A stretch of 64,000 nt of DNA from Ixodes scapularis (Eukaryota > Arthropoda > Arachnida > Ixodida > Ixodidae): positions 114,690,831 to 114,754,830 of the forward strand of contig NW_024609846.1 of assembly GCF_016920785.2 (NCBI RefSeq), read 5' to 3'. The notes under the pieces were generated by a model. The model worked only from the letters and a program-made list of their open reading frames with translations. It had not been told where the DNA came from and made no database searches. Every line of letters begins with the position of its first letter. The first letter of the stretch is position 1. The position numbers and the translations under genes are program-made. Shown here piece after piece: positions 32,330-44,095 of the stretch.

Positions 32330-35300
32330 TGCCTCCACGCGAGCAGGTGCGGGCGGATACCGTTCCTAGCTCCACCGGCGTCGACGCATCCATGAACAAC
32401 GAAGAAGGACCGTTTTCGAACGACGCTCCGAGTGCGCCGAGTTTTGCGCAAATTTTTTGTTTACCCCAAAAAACCCGGAAGAATTCATTTCCATCGCACG
32501 TAATATGCATCCAACATCCATTGAGCGGGCTGAGGGTGTGGCGAGCGCCACAGAGCGCACGCGGCACGAGAAGGTGCCATAAGTTAGAGAACCGTCGCTC
32601 GACAGGGGGTGCAAGGGCGTCCGGAAGACTTACGCAAGACGCGACCATGTTAGGTTGACTGCACCATCCATGTGGCGCCGTAATGTTTGATTTTGTACGT
32701 GCCACGTTTGAATACGACCATCTGTCAGCATATACATGCGCGGTAATAGAACGTCTAAAAAAAAGAATTAGGCAGCTCGCGGCCGTAGCGTCCCATTAAA
32801 CATTCTTTTCATCTTGGCTTTCGTTCATAGCTTCTGAGAGCACGTATGTTTCACTTTACGGGATAGCGAAGCCGAAGCTACTCGCAAAAGCACGTCCTCC
32901 TGAACGATGCTCGCGCTCCACGACCGCGCGTACTTGGCAGGAACGCTGAAAGCTCGGAGCTCGCTCTTGTAGCCTCTGCTACGCTGGCACTTAGAATGGA
33001 ACGGAGTAGAAAAAGCTGTAGTGGGGGAAGCGTATTGACGCATGTTCGAAACGCGAGCCAAATACTCTAGTTTGCTCACCTGGAGCGCTGCTCAAAACTT
33101 TAGCGTTACGCGCGGGCCTAGGAAGCGTGTGAACTGACTATAGTAACGTAGAGTCACTGAATGTTCCCACAGTACCGAAACTCGCAAGCTTTGTTTCAGA
33201 ACTGAGTGGCGGCGTAGCGGTCGCGACCCGCAATATGGCGCTGCCCTGTGCAATCGAAGCGAAGCGCGTACAGTGTAGCGTTCGTTCTTGTGTGAGCTCT
33301 TCAAGCCACGTTCCTGGCCTGTGGCGACACATGGTTTGTTTTTATTAAAGATATTTCTTTCGTTCCGAGCGGCGCGTGAGTTGTTCCTTGCTATCTGGTC
33401 TCTCTCACTCTCGCTTCGAAACACATCGAAGTCGAGTGTCGAAGAAGGCTTAGCCGACAGTCGAGCAAGTCGAAGAAGGCTTAGCCTCTGAGGCATAGTA
33501 CCGCAGTACCAGCGCAATCGGAGCGAGCAAACGAGCCGGCAATCTTCTTCGGCGAATCAGATTAGCGGCCTGCTGAAAACGCGCTCGTCTTTGTACTTTC
33601 CTTCGTGTTCGTGCTCTAAGTTTGCGCATACAAGCCTAAATAACCTTACGAATATTTTTTTTTAACAACGCTGGAAAGTTATTTTGGAACTTTTAGGCCA
33701 GCGTTCTTTGAATGAAACAAAACACAGGTGCCTTCTTTCTGAAGTTCTACGTGCATTGTGCTTCAACGGACGTTACGAAACTAGCACTAGAAAGGTGTTG
33801 CCCCTCTCTTCCCCTACTACAATAAAAAAAAAAGTCCTCAATAAAGAACCGCGTGAAACAAATCGTTTCGAAGTTACTTTCCGTTACATCATTAAAAGGT
33901 CTTGCCTATTACCTAGAACTCGTGCTTACTAGGAACGAAAGCTCGAACTGCAACACTCGGTGATAGTAACGACAAATTATACATCTGCCTGCTTTAATAG
34001 CCCGACGCACGGTAAACACTTACATCAGCGGTCTAGTGCCGAACACGTCTTAAAAGACACAGGAAATTATTTTTTAGCTTTCAATTTAGTGGTCAGAATA
34101 AATAATTGGTGTGGACAACTTGTGGCAACCACCCAACGGATCGCATATTAATTTATTTGACCAGGAAACCATTGCACCACGGGACAAAGCTAAGTGGTCG
34201 AGCCGAAAACCACTTTCGACACGCTCCAAAGCAAAGAGAAAGACAAACACGTACATATTACGGTAACCTGATCAGTGCCTGTACTCGTGGACTTGCTGGT
34301 CGCACTGTTTCGACAAATAAATGTATCTTTTTAGTCTTAACCAACGATCCGAACACTCTCGGACGTAATGCTCGCAATAATCGAGTGCATGGATGCCCAG
34401 TGCTAGCGCACCGCACGTGCCCAATCCGCGAGTCGCCGAACCGCTAACGGCCTTGACCTCATTAAACGTCACGGTTAAAACACGCAGAGCTGCGCAACAA
34501 AACGTAGGTAACGCAAGGCCCGTGCACTCTACGTCCAACACCAAACGATAGTATCGAGCGAAGAATGACACAGTGCTCGGGCCTAATTCCCACTCCAACA
34601 TTCGGTAAAGCAAGCTGACATTACGAGAAAGTGTGCACGGGCCTTGTGCTAGCTAGATGATGTTGACTACGTGATGTAAGTTAAGCAACAGCCCAGTTCA
34701 AAATTGGACGCGCCATTATCGAGTCGGTAAGTGTTGCGAAGCAGACAACGTAAAAATAGTTTTTGCTCGGCAAGCAAAAATGCTGCTACGGGCTCATTGC
34801 CCTCATGTGGTTGCGCACTGGTGCCCTAAAGCGCGCGATCTCTAGCCCGTAAAACTCGACCCCAATATAATTTAACAGCCCCTCTGATGCGGAATAGAAT
34901 GACAACATTCAATAAAACAAATATTCACGTAAGTTTTTTTGTTTTTTTTTTGTGCCAAGCGTAGTCGTGTTTACATTACGCAATTATAAAGGAGGCGCAC
35001 GCTGTCAGCCAGAATTCAAAATTTGTAATGGTCCGACACAAAACGTTTAATCGAGTAAGGCATTCCAGCTGAAAAATAAAGTACCGAAGATAAATTCGGT
35101 TAAGTTAGGTAAAAGACAGCACTGAAAAAAAGAGGGAGAGGGAGAGAGAGAGGCTTAAGGGAGGGGGGGGGGGGGAGAATAGGTATCACACAGAAGAAAA
35201 ACAGATAGGTTACCCCTAGCCTAATTGTCTCACTTGGATACTTTGCACGGGAATGGGGGGTATAAATACTCAAAACAAAACAAAAAGAAGAAAATACAAA

Positions 35301-36439
35301 ACATTTATGAGAGTTCAAAGCAATCTATTTGAACGCCGTACCTTTTAACTACTGCGTAGAGTTCAATCATTTGATTAAACTAGACAGCACTGCCCGAGTG
35401 GCGTTTCAATTACGAAGGTTTAAGTTCGCCGTAAGCTTGAAAACGTATAATGGCTTGATGTATTCCCACCTGCCCCTCGAATTTTTCTATCTAGATTCGC
35501 ATTTTCCCCGACGTGCATTCGGATTTGCAATTACAGAGGGTGGCAAGTATTCGTTTGATGTCAGCAAAATCCGAAGCGACTCCCTCATCAAAGGAAAAGA
35601 AATCGATTTTTATAAGAGAACTGAAGTTTCATCTCCCGATAAACAACAATTTCTATTCATTTTAAAACACGACTCACGCTTCCAGTTGCTTTGAAGTCGA
35701 CCTGTCATGCCAAGCACTGACTCAAGTTTTATTTGAAAGCTTCTCATACAAGGACAAGCGTCGGTCGAAACGATGTAAGGGAATACATTCACGTTTCTTT
35801 ATACTCATCCAAGGTCTAGTTGATTAAACTAATTACACACAGTTCAAACGCGAACCGTTAGTCGTTGTCAACAAGCCGAGGACACAGACACCACACGCCA
35901 TCTGCGCCCTTTTACTCCTCAATTTCCTATATTTTATGTTTGCACACAGGCGAAAGCAAGGAAAGCTTTCACCCAGCAAACGATGAACTTAACGAAGCCT
36001 CTACCGGCAGCAGTCATTAGTCGAAATAAAGCTTTCTCTTCCACGCACAAAAGAGAAACAAAAAATTACAATATATTATCCGAGAAGTCGGTTTTCAAGA
36101 GGTTCCACTGCCGTCTGGCGGAAGAAGCTGCAAGAGATACCAAATGAAAACCGGATGAATCTGAGGCACAAAGAGAGACGATGGAAGAGATAATATAACG
36201 GTATAAAACGGCACGCCACAAATTAATCGAACGTATGCATTGAGAAGACTAAATTCTTAGTCGCCTCAGTGAGTGATTTTTTTTTCTTCTTTTAATAACC
36301 GCATAGTGAAAACGTGCGCGAATTGAGCTCTGCAGCTTGGCACAAACCTTGATGCCAAGTGAGACGCACCATTGTAATATGTGTATGTGCGAATTTCGTT
36401 CTCTCGAGAAATATAAATTTTGAAATCTTTGTGGTCATA
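32330..36439. other. Unassigned stretch
   Basis: No gene is supported over about 4 kb. 32330-32640 is GC-rich. GTCGAAGAAGGCTTAGCC occurs twice at 33438 and 33469. A GA-rich tract with a G-run lies at 35126-35176. The plus-strand frame 35329-35694 (121 codons) is anonymous and AT-rich. Confidence 0.4.
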
Positions 36440-36600
36440 GGCTGCATTTACATGGATGCGACCGTAGCGCATCGAGTCGAGATTTCACGGTTTCGATTGG
36501 TAGCAGTTGTGTGGAAGAGGAAGAAGTAGGAAGACAGGCTGCGTGTGAGTGGTCCCTGCTCGATTCGATGCGCTACAATCGCATTCATGTAAACGTAGCC
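36440..36600. mobile_element. GGCTGCATTTACATG MITE
   Basis: The 161-bp element has ends GGCTGCATTTACATGGATGC and GCATTCATGTAAACGTAGCC, extended by GTAGCGCATCGA / TCGATGCGCTAC (about 38-bp arms). ATA is duplicated on both sides (36437-36439, 36601-36603). A 3-bp target site is compatible with a Harbinger-like or ISL2EU-like integrase, but this is inference. Confidence 0.8.
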
Positions 36601-36718
36601 ATAGACATGATGAGTCAGTCTTACTGCTGAGTAGACCTATGTAGGAGCCACGAATAACGCTAAATCAATCGTATGAAATATGGGAATCTAAAACAAGCAG
36701 CTACATGGAGAGAAACGT

Positions 36719-37200
36719 TTTTTTTTATGTCTTTGTTTATTTAGAAGGTACTAAGGACCATTTAAGGCCCAAGTAGGAAAGAGTACAAACAAGAACGAGA
36801 CCTAGTATACAAGGAAACGTGTATTTCTATGCAATTTAAGCTAAAGGAAACAAAAGATCAATACAACAGTCATTTAAAATATTACACCATGCAGGAAACA
36901 AAAATCAACCATCGATCAGCGCAAGGATACATCAAACACGTTGAATCAACATAACCGAAACGAACATGGGATGTCAACTTGCACATCCTTTAGCAATAGA
37001 TAAACCAAGCTACTACGGTAGGCAGCGAGATATTCAAGTATAAGTTGATCGGGGCGAATGACATCATTCCGAAGCGCTGTATCCTCAAACATGTGAGGGC
37101 ACGTAAAGGGGGCCCACAGTGTTCCCGAGACGCGGCCTGCACCGACGTCCCATCTGCGATCGTTGCCTTCGCTTCTGCGCGCGTGCTTTCTACATCAGGC
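36719..37200 (-). mobile_element. Retroposed 3' end (LINE-like or processed mRNA)
   Basis: Reading the minus strand, a frame open for about 80 codons contains TLWAPFTCPHMFEDTALR and NDVIRPDQLILEYLAAYRSS, ends at TAA/TGA-bounded AT-rich sequence near 36960, and is followed by about 220 bp of 3'-UTR-like DNA with AATAAA (about 36735-36745) and an A-run (T-run 36719-36728 on the plus strand). AATAAA plus an A tail marks a retroposed 3' end. The frame has no start and is not a family I can name; the tail resembles tick LINE 3' ends from memory. Confidence 0.4.
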
Positions 37201-39616
37201 TCGTTGGCACCATGGAATACGTGTCTCTCGACAAGAAGAGGTGAGAACGACCGTTCGTACACTGCCATGACGTCACGGGCAGGCCTGCTGTCGCACTGTT
37301 GCCGGCCCTGCGCATGCGCAGACACCTGATCTCACGCGAATCGGTGATTCCACAAGAGCACATACATCTAGCCAACGCGCTGCGTCCTCATCCTCGCGAT
37401 GTCACGAGCGCCCAACGCGAGAGAGACAGCAACGGCCACTGAAAAACATTCCGCCGTCAAAGAGGATAAAAAGGGGATTAACGCTGGCCGGCGACGAACA
37501 CCGACCCGGAAGTTCGAACAACATCAGTGACGCCTTTAGGGCTCTCGCCACTAGTACTCCGTCCGCCCATAAGCTGGCAGTGCGGGGGAGAAGCTAAGCG
37601 CGGGCCGGACCGATCGACCGCTTCCCTTTCATCCCCTGACCCCGATCTCTGCGCGTGTAATCATGTGGTGAAAGATTGGCATACGACTGGTTCAACGAGC
37701 AGATAGCTGCCACCGCAGTGCCAGCGTAAGTGTAGACAGAATATGAATTAAAGTGGCAATTGGGGCCTGTTGGTTCATAGCCACGTAAATAAACGTAAAA
37801 AAGAAAAGACAGGGACAAGAAAGTAGACAGACCTCGAACACTGTAGTGCGAGTCTGTTTGAACATAGAGTAAAGACTGGCGACCATAGCAGAAACCAAGT
37901 TTCCACTATTTTTGGCTTTCAATTTTTTTTAAAAAAAGCAGAAGCAAAAATGCAACCCATAGGTTTAAAGCTTCTTGCTTGTGTACCTGTAACGATATCA
38001 AGCATGGAGTGAATACCGTACTACGAAAATCCGGTATTTGTACTTTTATTGCCTAATGTTGACGTAAATATATAGGACAGAAAACCCGCATTACTTCAGG
38101 GCAATTTATCGAGTGTACTTGCAGACAAACGATCTTACAATATTAAGAAACACAATAGGCCCGAGAAAAAAAAAAAAAAAAAAACACAAGAAGTTATAGT
38201 AGTTCACCGAGGCAGGACCCCATTTATCTTCCGCGAACAACACGACAGACGAAACGCTACTAGAAATTTAACTTCGAGGAAAATACATTATGTCAGTTAC
38301 GTCGGACATTGTGAAGCGCAAATGTTGCATGTTTTCGGAGGCTTATTACACGCTTCGTAAATTTCTCAAAGTTTTGAGCGGTTTCGCTCGTTTAAAGGAT
38401 AACGTGACAGGGAACAAATAGGACCATTTGCGACTTGTTTCGCGCCACATAAAGCCTTTCTAGGACCGTAAATTCGCGCAGCTCAGTCGAGCATGCGCTA
38501 AAAGGATTCAGGGAAGAAGTAAAGAGAAAAAACAAAGACGGCTCAAAAGACAGCAACTTCAGAAAAAGGAGTCCGTTGTGTCCTGGAAACATTCCCGCGA
38601 CTTCAAGAACGCTCTTTTGGGAAACGGTTCGAATGAGAAAACACAAATATAAACAGTTACGAAGAATTTGCAAGCGTGAAACGTTTTTACTGCTTAACAC
38701 AGACGTTAATAGTGGTAGCGCACTCGTGCTTCAAAGAAGCAGAACCAGATGAGACGCCATCTGGCGGCGGAGACATGAAACAAGAGAGGGAGACCCTCAC
38801 GCATATTACTAAGTGACACAAGCTTCGCCGCGTAGCGGTGGGACCAGGAACCGGAAGAAATAGAATTGCACGAAAAACAATTAGTTGTGGAAGAATAGCA
38901 GTCATGCCGCAATGATCAAATGGCCGATATAGAGCGGAGATGTCAGGTGCTATTTGAAGGAAGACTCAATTTCCGATAGTAAATTCAATGTTTTATCTTC
39001 GTCATATGGAAACAATACGCTCATTCACATAGCCTGTGTTTTATAAAGTTATTGCTGCACTTGAATAAAATAAGGGAACTAAAACAAAAATTAACTCGGA
39101 TGTTTCTCTTCCCAATCGTACCGCTCTTCAACGAGGCAATTTCGAGTTTCTCAAAGTTCGTTTTATCCGAATAAAAACACCAAACTTTTATCTTTTACAT
39201 TGAAAACAATTTGAATCATTCATTTCTTGTTAAAAAGAAAGGAAATAATTTTACGTAGAACGCGAACGTAAGGAAATTCAATAGCGGTTTCCAAGCAAAA
39301 CAAACATATAGCGATTGTTTTTTTTTTTCTTCCTTTTTTCGACGGAGAGAGAAGAAACTATTGAAAGATCCCTTTGCAGTTTTTGTTGACGGGATCGCAG
39401 AACATATTCAGACCGCTAGAGTCGACTGGCAAATAAAAATCATTTTGGCAAAGTATAGTGCAACAACAATCGTATAAGTATCCAGTAGAGCCTAACCGAG
39501 AGGTAACTCCCTGCAGTGTCTCGTCCAAGCTGTCGGCACATTTTCTATGTTACGCCGTCGACAGTCTGTTAAAGTCTATGTTTATCCAACGGCCCATTCA
39601 AATGCCTCTCGTATAA
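37201..39616. other. Unassigned stretch
   Basis: No gene is supported. TGCGCATGCGCA (about 37308-37321), a perfect NRF-1-type palindrome, lies in a GC-rich patch at 37090-37400. An A-run is at 38165-38184. The remainder is AT-rich with anonymous frames. Confidence 0.4.
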
Positions 39617-39702
39617 TTACGAAGAGGGAAACAGCGCAAAAAGTACGAAGGCGCTGTTTCCCTCTTCGTAACTATGCATAACCAACTCGCCCAATTTTCA
39701 AC
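39617..39702 (-). mobile_element. Leader/foldback element, copy 4
   Basis: TTACGAAGAGGGAAACAGCGC (39617-39637) pairs perfectly with 39651-39671 across a 13-base loop. On the minus strand, 9 bases before the stem, is GTTGAAAATTGGGCGAGTTGGT in shortened form TTGGGCGAGTTGGT (within 39681-39702), the same leader as at 24850 with one mismatch in the core 15 bases. Stem and leader orientation match copy 3. Confidence 0.75.
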
Positions 39703-40130
39703 GGTGCTACTCTGGTATAAGTTCACGCTCTGCAACTTTCTGCAACCATAATAATCGGTTGGAATGTTTTTTTGTTTGTATTTTTGTTCTTGTTCTTGTT
39801 TTTTCTAGCTTTACACGAGTTAATAATAATAAGAAAAAAAGGGAAACAAGAATAAGAAGATAGAGGTAAAGAAAAAGAAACGGAAGTAGATGAAAAAGAT
39901 GTTCAAAGCTGTACATTGCCGCAAAAAAGAAAAATTAGCCTCACGCATCCCTCATTTTACTTTTCTTCGGCATGCGAAGCTAATTACTCTCTGATAAAAA
40001 GCATTAAGCTTACAACTCGCGTTGGTCGTTGATCTACACCTAGCTCTGCTATATTTAGGACATTACGGTCGTCCTTATACTTCCACCCTGACGCCAACGA
40101 CTTCGAACGTTCGTGCACGCCTCCCTGTTA
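39703..40130. other. Unassigned stretch
   Basis: No gene is seen. The left part is rich in T/A runs (39765-39900). Confidence 0.4.
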
Positions 40131-40909
40131 AGGCTCTGTTATACTCCGACGTAACGCGTGCGCGCGTGCGAGCGCGTCACAGCGACGTCACGTCGGCCAA
40201 AACCCGACACTCTATACTCCGGCGTCGTGGCGTAACCGGCGCGACCGGCGGCGTTCGACGCAGCCTGACCGCCTCGACGCCAAAATGGAGCATGCCGTAT
40301 TCGGCGTCGGCCGCGCCGGCCGCGCCGGACCAGGATGCATCACGCGCTGGCTCCGGCAGCCCTCGCGGCGAATACGAGCAATAGCAGACGACGGGAGCAC
40401 CACTCCGTGTGGCGTCCCGTTTAAAGAATCGGACGTCTCGGTCGTCCAAAAGCTGATCGAGGGAATTCGTCCTCAGCCGAGTGTCTACGACTCAAGGAAG
40501 CTTGAGTACCGTAGACCGTGCGCTTGTCAAAGATGTACCGCATGTACATTGACCGCCTACGCTTGCGGCGCAGGCGGTGCACCAACAGTGCAAGCCCGAG
40601 TTTTCGTCGTGCAAGGTACGTCCTCGCCATCGCTCGAACTCGGCGCTCAACAAGCGCGAGAATTCTCGTCTGCTATTGGAAACGAAAAGGAACCGGAAAT
40701 GGCGCACCCTCGCAGGAAACGCACCCTCGTAGCCAAATTCTGCGCATGCGCCGCGCTGGCGGCCCACCGACGCGCGCCGCGGAAGTCGCCAGGGCCGCCG
40801 GAGTCTAGAGAGGGCGAATTTTTGACGCGCGCGGCGTGACTGACGTGACGTAGCCGACTTCGGCCAGCGTTCGCTTGCGCGCGCGTTACGTCGGAGTATA
40901 ACAGAGCCT
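40131..40909. mobile_element. PIF/Harbinger-like element with coding remnant
   Basis: Terminal repeats AGGCTCTGTTATACTCCGAC and its complement (GTCGGAGTATAACAGAGCCT) continue as GTAACGCG/CGCGTTAC, about 28 bp each, flanked by TTA on both sides (40128-40130 and 40910-40912). A 3-bp TTA duplication and a GC-rich 779-bp body fit PIF/Harbinger. The interior carries a MADF-like fragment (40435-40515); Harbinger elements usually encode a transposase and a separate Myb/SANT- or MADF-type DNA-binding protein. No DDE transposase frame remains. Confidence 0.8.
40435..40515 (+). pseudogene. MADF-domain N-terminal fragment
   Basis: In a plus-strand frame, VSVVQKLIEGIRPQPSVYD is followed by SRKLEYRR. The pattern LI-x2-[IV]-x3-P-x-[LV]YD followed by a Tyr matches the first helix of the MADF (Myb/SANT-like in Adf-1) domain. 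The downstream frame does not supply the second and third helices, which would need splicing or is lost. It sits inside a Harbinger-like element, the expected context for such a DNA-binding partner. The frame's apparent ATG at 40285 is probably upstream non-coding sequence. Confidence 0.45.
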
Positions 40910-41300
40910 TTAACTTGGCCGCGTTTGCCGACTGCGAAACGAGGTTGACGTCGTGCGCGTATATAACACGAATTTCACCACGTTTTAGCACTGTACACTA
41001 GCCGCGAAACAGAGTATACAGAACAGGACTAGCTGTGAAAGCGCCTTATATGGGTCGTCTTAACTCGCCGACTCAGGCCAACCCAACCTATAGAACAGAC
41101 ACCTTTCGAAAGTCACGTGCCGGTTATTCAAAGGTCGGAACCACTGCACAATGACGGATCAACTAACATGGTGGAACATGCAAGTCATTGCCAGAGACAG
41201 CGAACGTCAGAGCGCAGCCAACGATAGGAGCCGACGAGCCAATCAAGCAACATCGAAAGTGCAACGTCATTGCGCTTATCATCACATTTGTGTATGCGTA

Positions 41301-41621
41301 GCCTCCCTTATACTCACAAAGCCTGTCAGTTCGACGACGGAGCCATAGAGGGCCCGGTCGCAGATTGGAGCGCGAGGATCTGGTAGCACAGAACATCAAA
41401 GAGCCATTTCATGGGGAACCTGAAAGTCAGCGCACAGCGTTTGCAGCGGCGAACACCCAAAACACACTTGATCACTCGGGAGAAGTGTGCTTCGTCGTCT
41501 CGCCGCAGCGGGGCGCCAGTCACGTGGCTCTCCTCTTATCCGTTGTCTGCCGCTCCACACTTTCAATTTTAAGGGCCCCTTCTCGTGGCGATTTGCCAGG
41601 CTTTGTCAGTATTTAGGAGGC
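41301..41621. mobile_element. GCCTCC MITE, copy 1
   Basis: A 321-bp element with ends GCCTCCCTTATACTCACAAA and (inverted) GCCTCCTAAATACTGACAAA, flanked by TA on both sides (41299-41300, 41622-41623). It is homologous end to end with 48123-48443, same orientation and same length. The interior includes CACACTTG-TC-CTCGGGAGAAGTGTG and a GTCACGTGGC E-box. The frames are anonymous. Confidence 0.9.
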
Positions 41622-41623
41622 TA

Positions 41624-42139
41624 TGGTATATGTGCTTTCGCCTTTTAGTTCAAACAAACGCATAAAGTGTGCCGTGACTTTGCGGTTTAAGTCCTCCATT
41701 ATGCAGGGATTCCACAGCTGCCAACAGAGGGCAGTATTTCGAAGGGGGTCTATAATGAAAGCCTATGAAAACCCTTACAAAAATTATGATTGAGTTTTTG
41801 TCGAGTTTCTAGTGTATTCTATAAGAATACGTTAGAAACTCAATTAAAATTCATTGATAATATTTTTTAGGGGCAGCTTTCTCTCAGGTAAAGTCAGCCC
41901 ACTCGGATGGCGCGAACTCAGCAAATGGGCCAGAGCCCGACGCCCAGAGTCCTTCGACGCTTTGATTGGACACCACAGACGGCCGAAAGCTGACGCAGCA
42001 CTCGCGTCCAATCAGCGTCGGCGCTCTATCTCACTGTGATGACGTCGAAAGTCTGGTGCGCGGGCCTTGACTCTTCTGGTTGGTGTTGCTTGTGCTCGCT
42101 TTAGTAAAAGTTTCGAAGCCGACAATGACAATCGTACAG
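41624..42139. other. Unassigned, with two hairpins
   Basis: No gene is seen. GAGTTTCTAGTGTATTC and GAATACGTTAGAAACTC (41803-41841) form a stem with two mismatches. CGACGC-TTGATTGGA and GTCCAATCAGCGTCG (41955-42020) are inverted and place two CCAAT boxes face to face. GCCAACAGAGGGCAG at about 41722 resembles a CTCF core. Confidence 0.5.
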
Positions 42140-42141
42140 TA

Positions 42142-42477
42142 ATAGACCTTTTGCCAAATTACCCGAGCATCGCGGAGAATGCTGGGAACGTAAATACACG
42201 CGCGCTGCTTGCGCTCGCTTTATCTGCTTGAAAGCTTTGAAGTCAATATTTAAAATAAAGCTACGAAGATCACGCGTGCGAAGAGCGAATTGATTTAGAG
42301 CAGATACTACCGTAGAAGGCAGCACGCGCCGCGAGTGTAACTATACACTCGCGCACGCTGCTCGGTGTCATCGATACCATAGAAAAAACGTCGATTCGGG
42401 CTGCGCATGACTGCCGCGTGTCACGCAGGCATTGGCGTCGCCAAGCCGCCATAGCTGCCTTCAGTAAACAGGTCTAT
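42142..42477. mobile_element. ATAGACC-type MITE, copy B
   Basis: Ends ATAGACCTTTTGCCAAATTA and (inverted) ATAGACCTGTTTACTGAAG are flanked by TA (42140-42141 and 42478-42479). The left end continues as GAGAATGCTGGGA, matching copy A. The centre has a strong hairpin, CGCGAGTGTA-ACT-ATACACTCGCG (about 42329-42355), extended by GCAGC...GCTGC. It is Tc1/mariner-like by its TA duplication (inference). Confidence 0.75.
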
Positions 42478-42479
42478 TA

Positions 42480-43902
42480 AAACAAACTGGATAATGTACC
42501 GAGTGACGTCCGCGTAAAGAAGCGACCCAAGCCGCACTTTCGCTCCCCACACGCTGGTTAATAATCTTTCGTTCGCGAGCAAAGTAACGTGACAATACAC
42601 AGGGTGTATGCAACAGACGCCTGCACCCGGAAAACACGAAGTTGCTACTCTGAAACTCACTTCGGCATATCAGTCTACAGAAGGCGATTGCTTAGGGTAC
42701 ATAGTCGCGGCGATCCGGCTAAACGAACTGTCGTGGCTCGTCTACGTATGGCTACGCGGTTGAGATTCCGCTCTAAGCGTTTGTTCGCTGTATCCGACCG
42801 AGGCCCCGCCGTCAATTAGTACGGGGGGACTGAAACAGTTGACCCCGCGCCTGGTCTCGCGCGCCGACGGGCACGCGCGCACAGCCGGCCTTGCCTTCTT
42901 CAAATTGGGTTAACGTTTGCACGGACGTCCGCCCGCCCGCGAGCACCAAGTCGGGGAATGCGTGGTAGTCAAGTTCGTTCAAATTCCCCAGCACAGCGAG
43001 CGAAGGGCGAGCGGGAGCGCTGGAAATGGACGGGAGTTTTTCGAGACTAACTCGGTTTTAAGGCCTAAAGTGATTTAGCCCCCCCTTCCCCTTCTGGCCA
43101 ACATCGCTTCGTAGCTCGCTCTGTAGCAGTTTTCTGCTCTTTTACCCTTTCGTTCCTCTCTCCGCTCTTTCTTTCTTTTTCTTTTTTATCTCTTTGCCTT
43201 AAATCTTGATTCAACTTATTTTTACAAGTTCTCTCCGTTTCCCGCGGCGGTTACAAACATGCACGCACACATTGAGGGTTTTAGACACTTCAACGTATGC
43301 AGACTACGAGTTTTTTTTTTGCGTTTTTTTTAAGAAAAAAAACCAACAAACAGGAATACGATACAGATTAGATAACGAACAAATCTACAACGAAGGCGGA
43401 GAATGAAGGTCGTTCAAAGTCATTTGACATTCGCCAGAAGCATGCAAGGGAACGGCCTAGTTCACAGAAACATCTGCGCTTGTGTAACTTGCAAATTTTA
43501 TCTTTTTTTTTTTTTACGATTGCAGTTTTTGGAAAAAGAAAAGCGCTTCTGCGGAAGTGCGCGCAACCGCAGCATCACGACCAACTCTCTTCCTCTTTCT
43601 CTCTTTGCATGCAAGATGCGTGCCAGCCCGAAATCCCCGCGTTTCCCGCAACGACTTTAACTCTACATCTACACTGGCCAGGACAAAGAAACGCCAACAA
43701 CAGTCGCAAGGACACCGGAATACGTAACCTGATTTGATGCGAGCGCGGCTTGTTTATCCACAACATACTCTCGCGGCCTGGTTTCCCTTCGCCCGATTTT
43801 CCTCTTTCTCCCCCGTTTCCTTATCTTCCCCCCCTACGTTCCTAGGGGGAGACCACTCTCCGATTCACCTCAAGATGGACTCCAGAGGTCGCTGCAGGCC
43901 GC
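42480..43902. other. Unassigned stretch
   Basis: No gene is supported. It contains C/T-rich sequence at 43076-43190, a T-run at 43311-43340 and another at 43501-43516. Confidence 0.4.
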
Positions 43903-44095
43903 CGGAGCCGATCTAACGCCATGTGAGTGTCACGTGCCCTTCGGGAAAAGCGCCCGCGGCGCGTGGTCACGTGACATGCTCACTGCGCTGGATTGGCTGA
44001 GATGACTCCTACCGTCCGGTGCGGTCCATCGCATGAGGTGAGAGTCCCGCAGATTCGGGGCGGTGCGCTGGATCCTTCCGTTCGTATATAAGGTC
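43903..44095. promoter_or_regulatory. Paired CCAAT/E-box module, copy C, with TATA box
   Basis: CCGAT (43908-43912), 18 bp, CACGTG (43931-43936), 31 bp, CACGTG (43968-43973), 18 bp, ATTGG (43992-43996). TCCATCG starts at 44025, 57 bp after the start of E-box 2. TATATAAGGTCCGC follows at about 44086. Copy A has a related GATATAAGTTATGCCCGC about 29 bp closer. CCAAT, E-box and TATA in this order resemble a compact promoter or an LTR-type promoter. No coding exon is recognised downstream. Confidence 0.75.

Noticed and set aside
35329..35694. 121-codon plus-strand frame with balanced composition
   Set aside because: It has a plausible amino-acid mix but no recognised motif, splice sites or polyadenylation signal; only homology or transcripts could rescue it.
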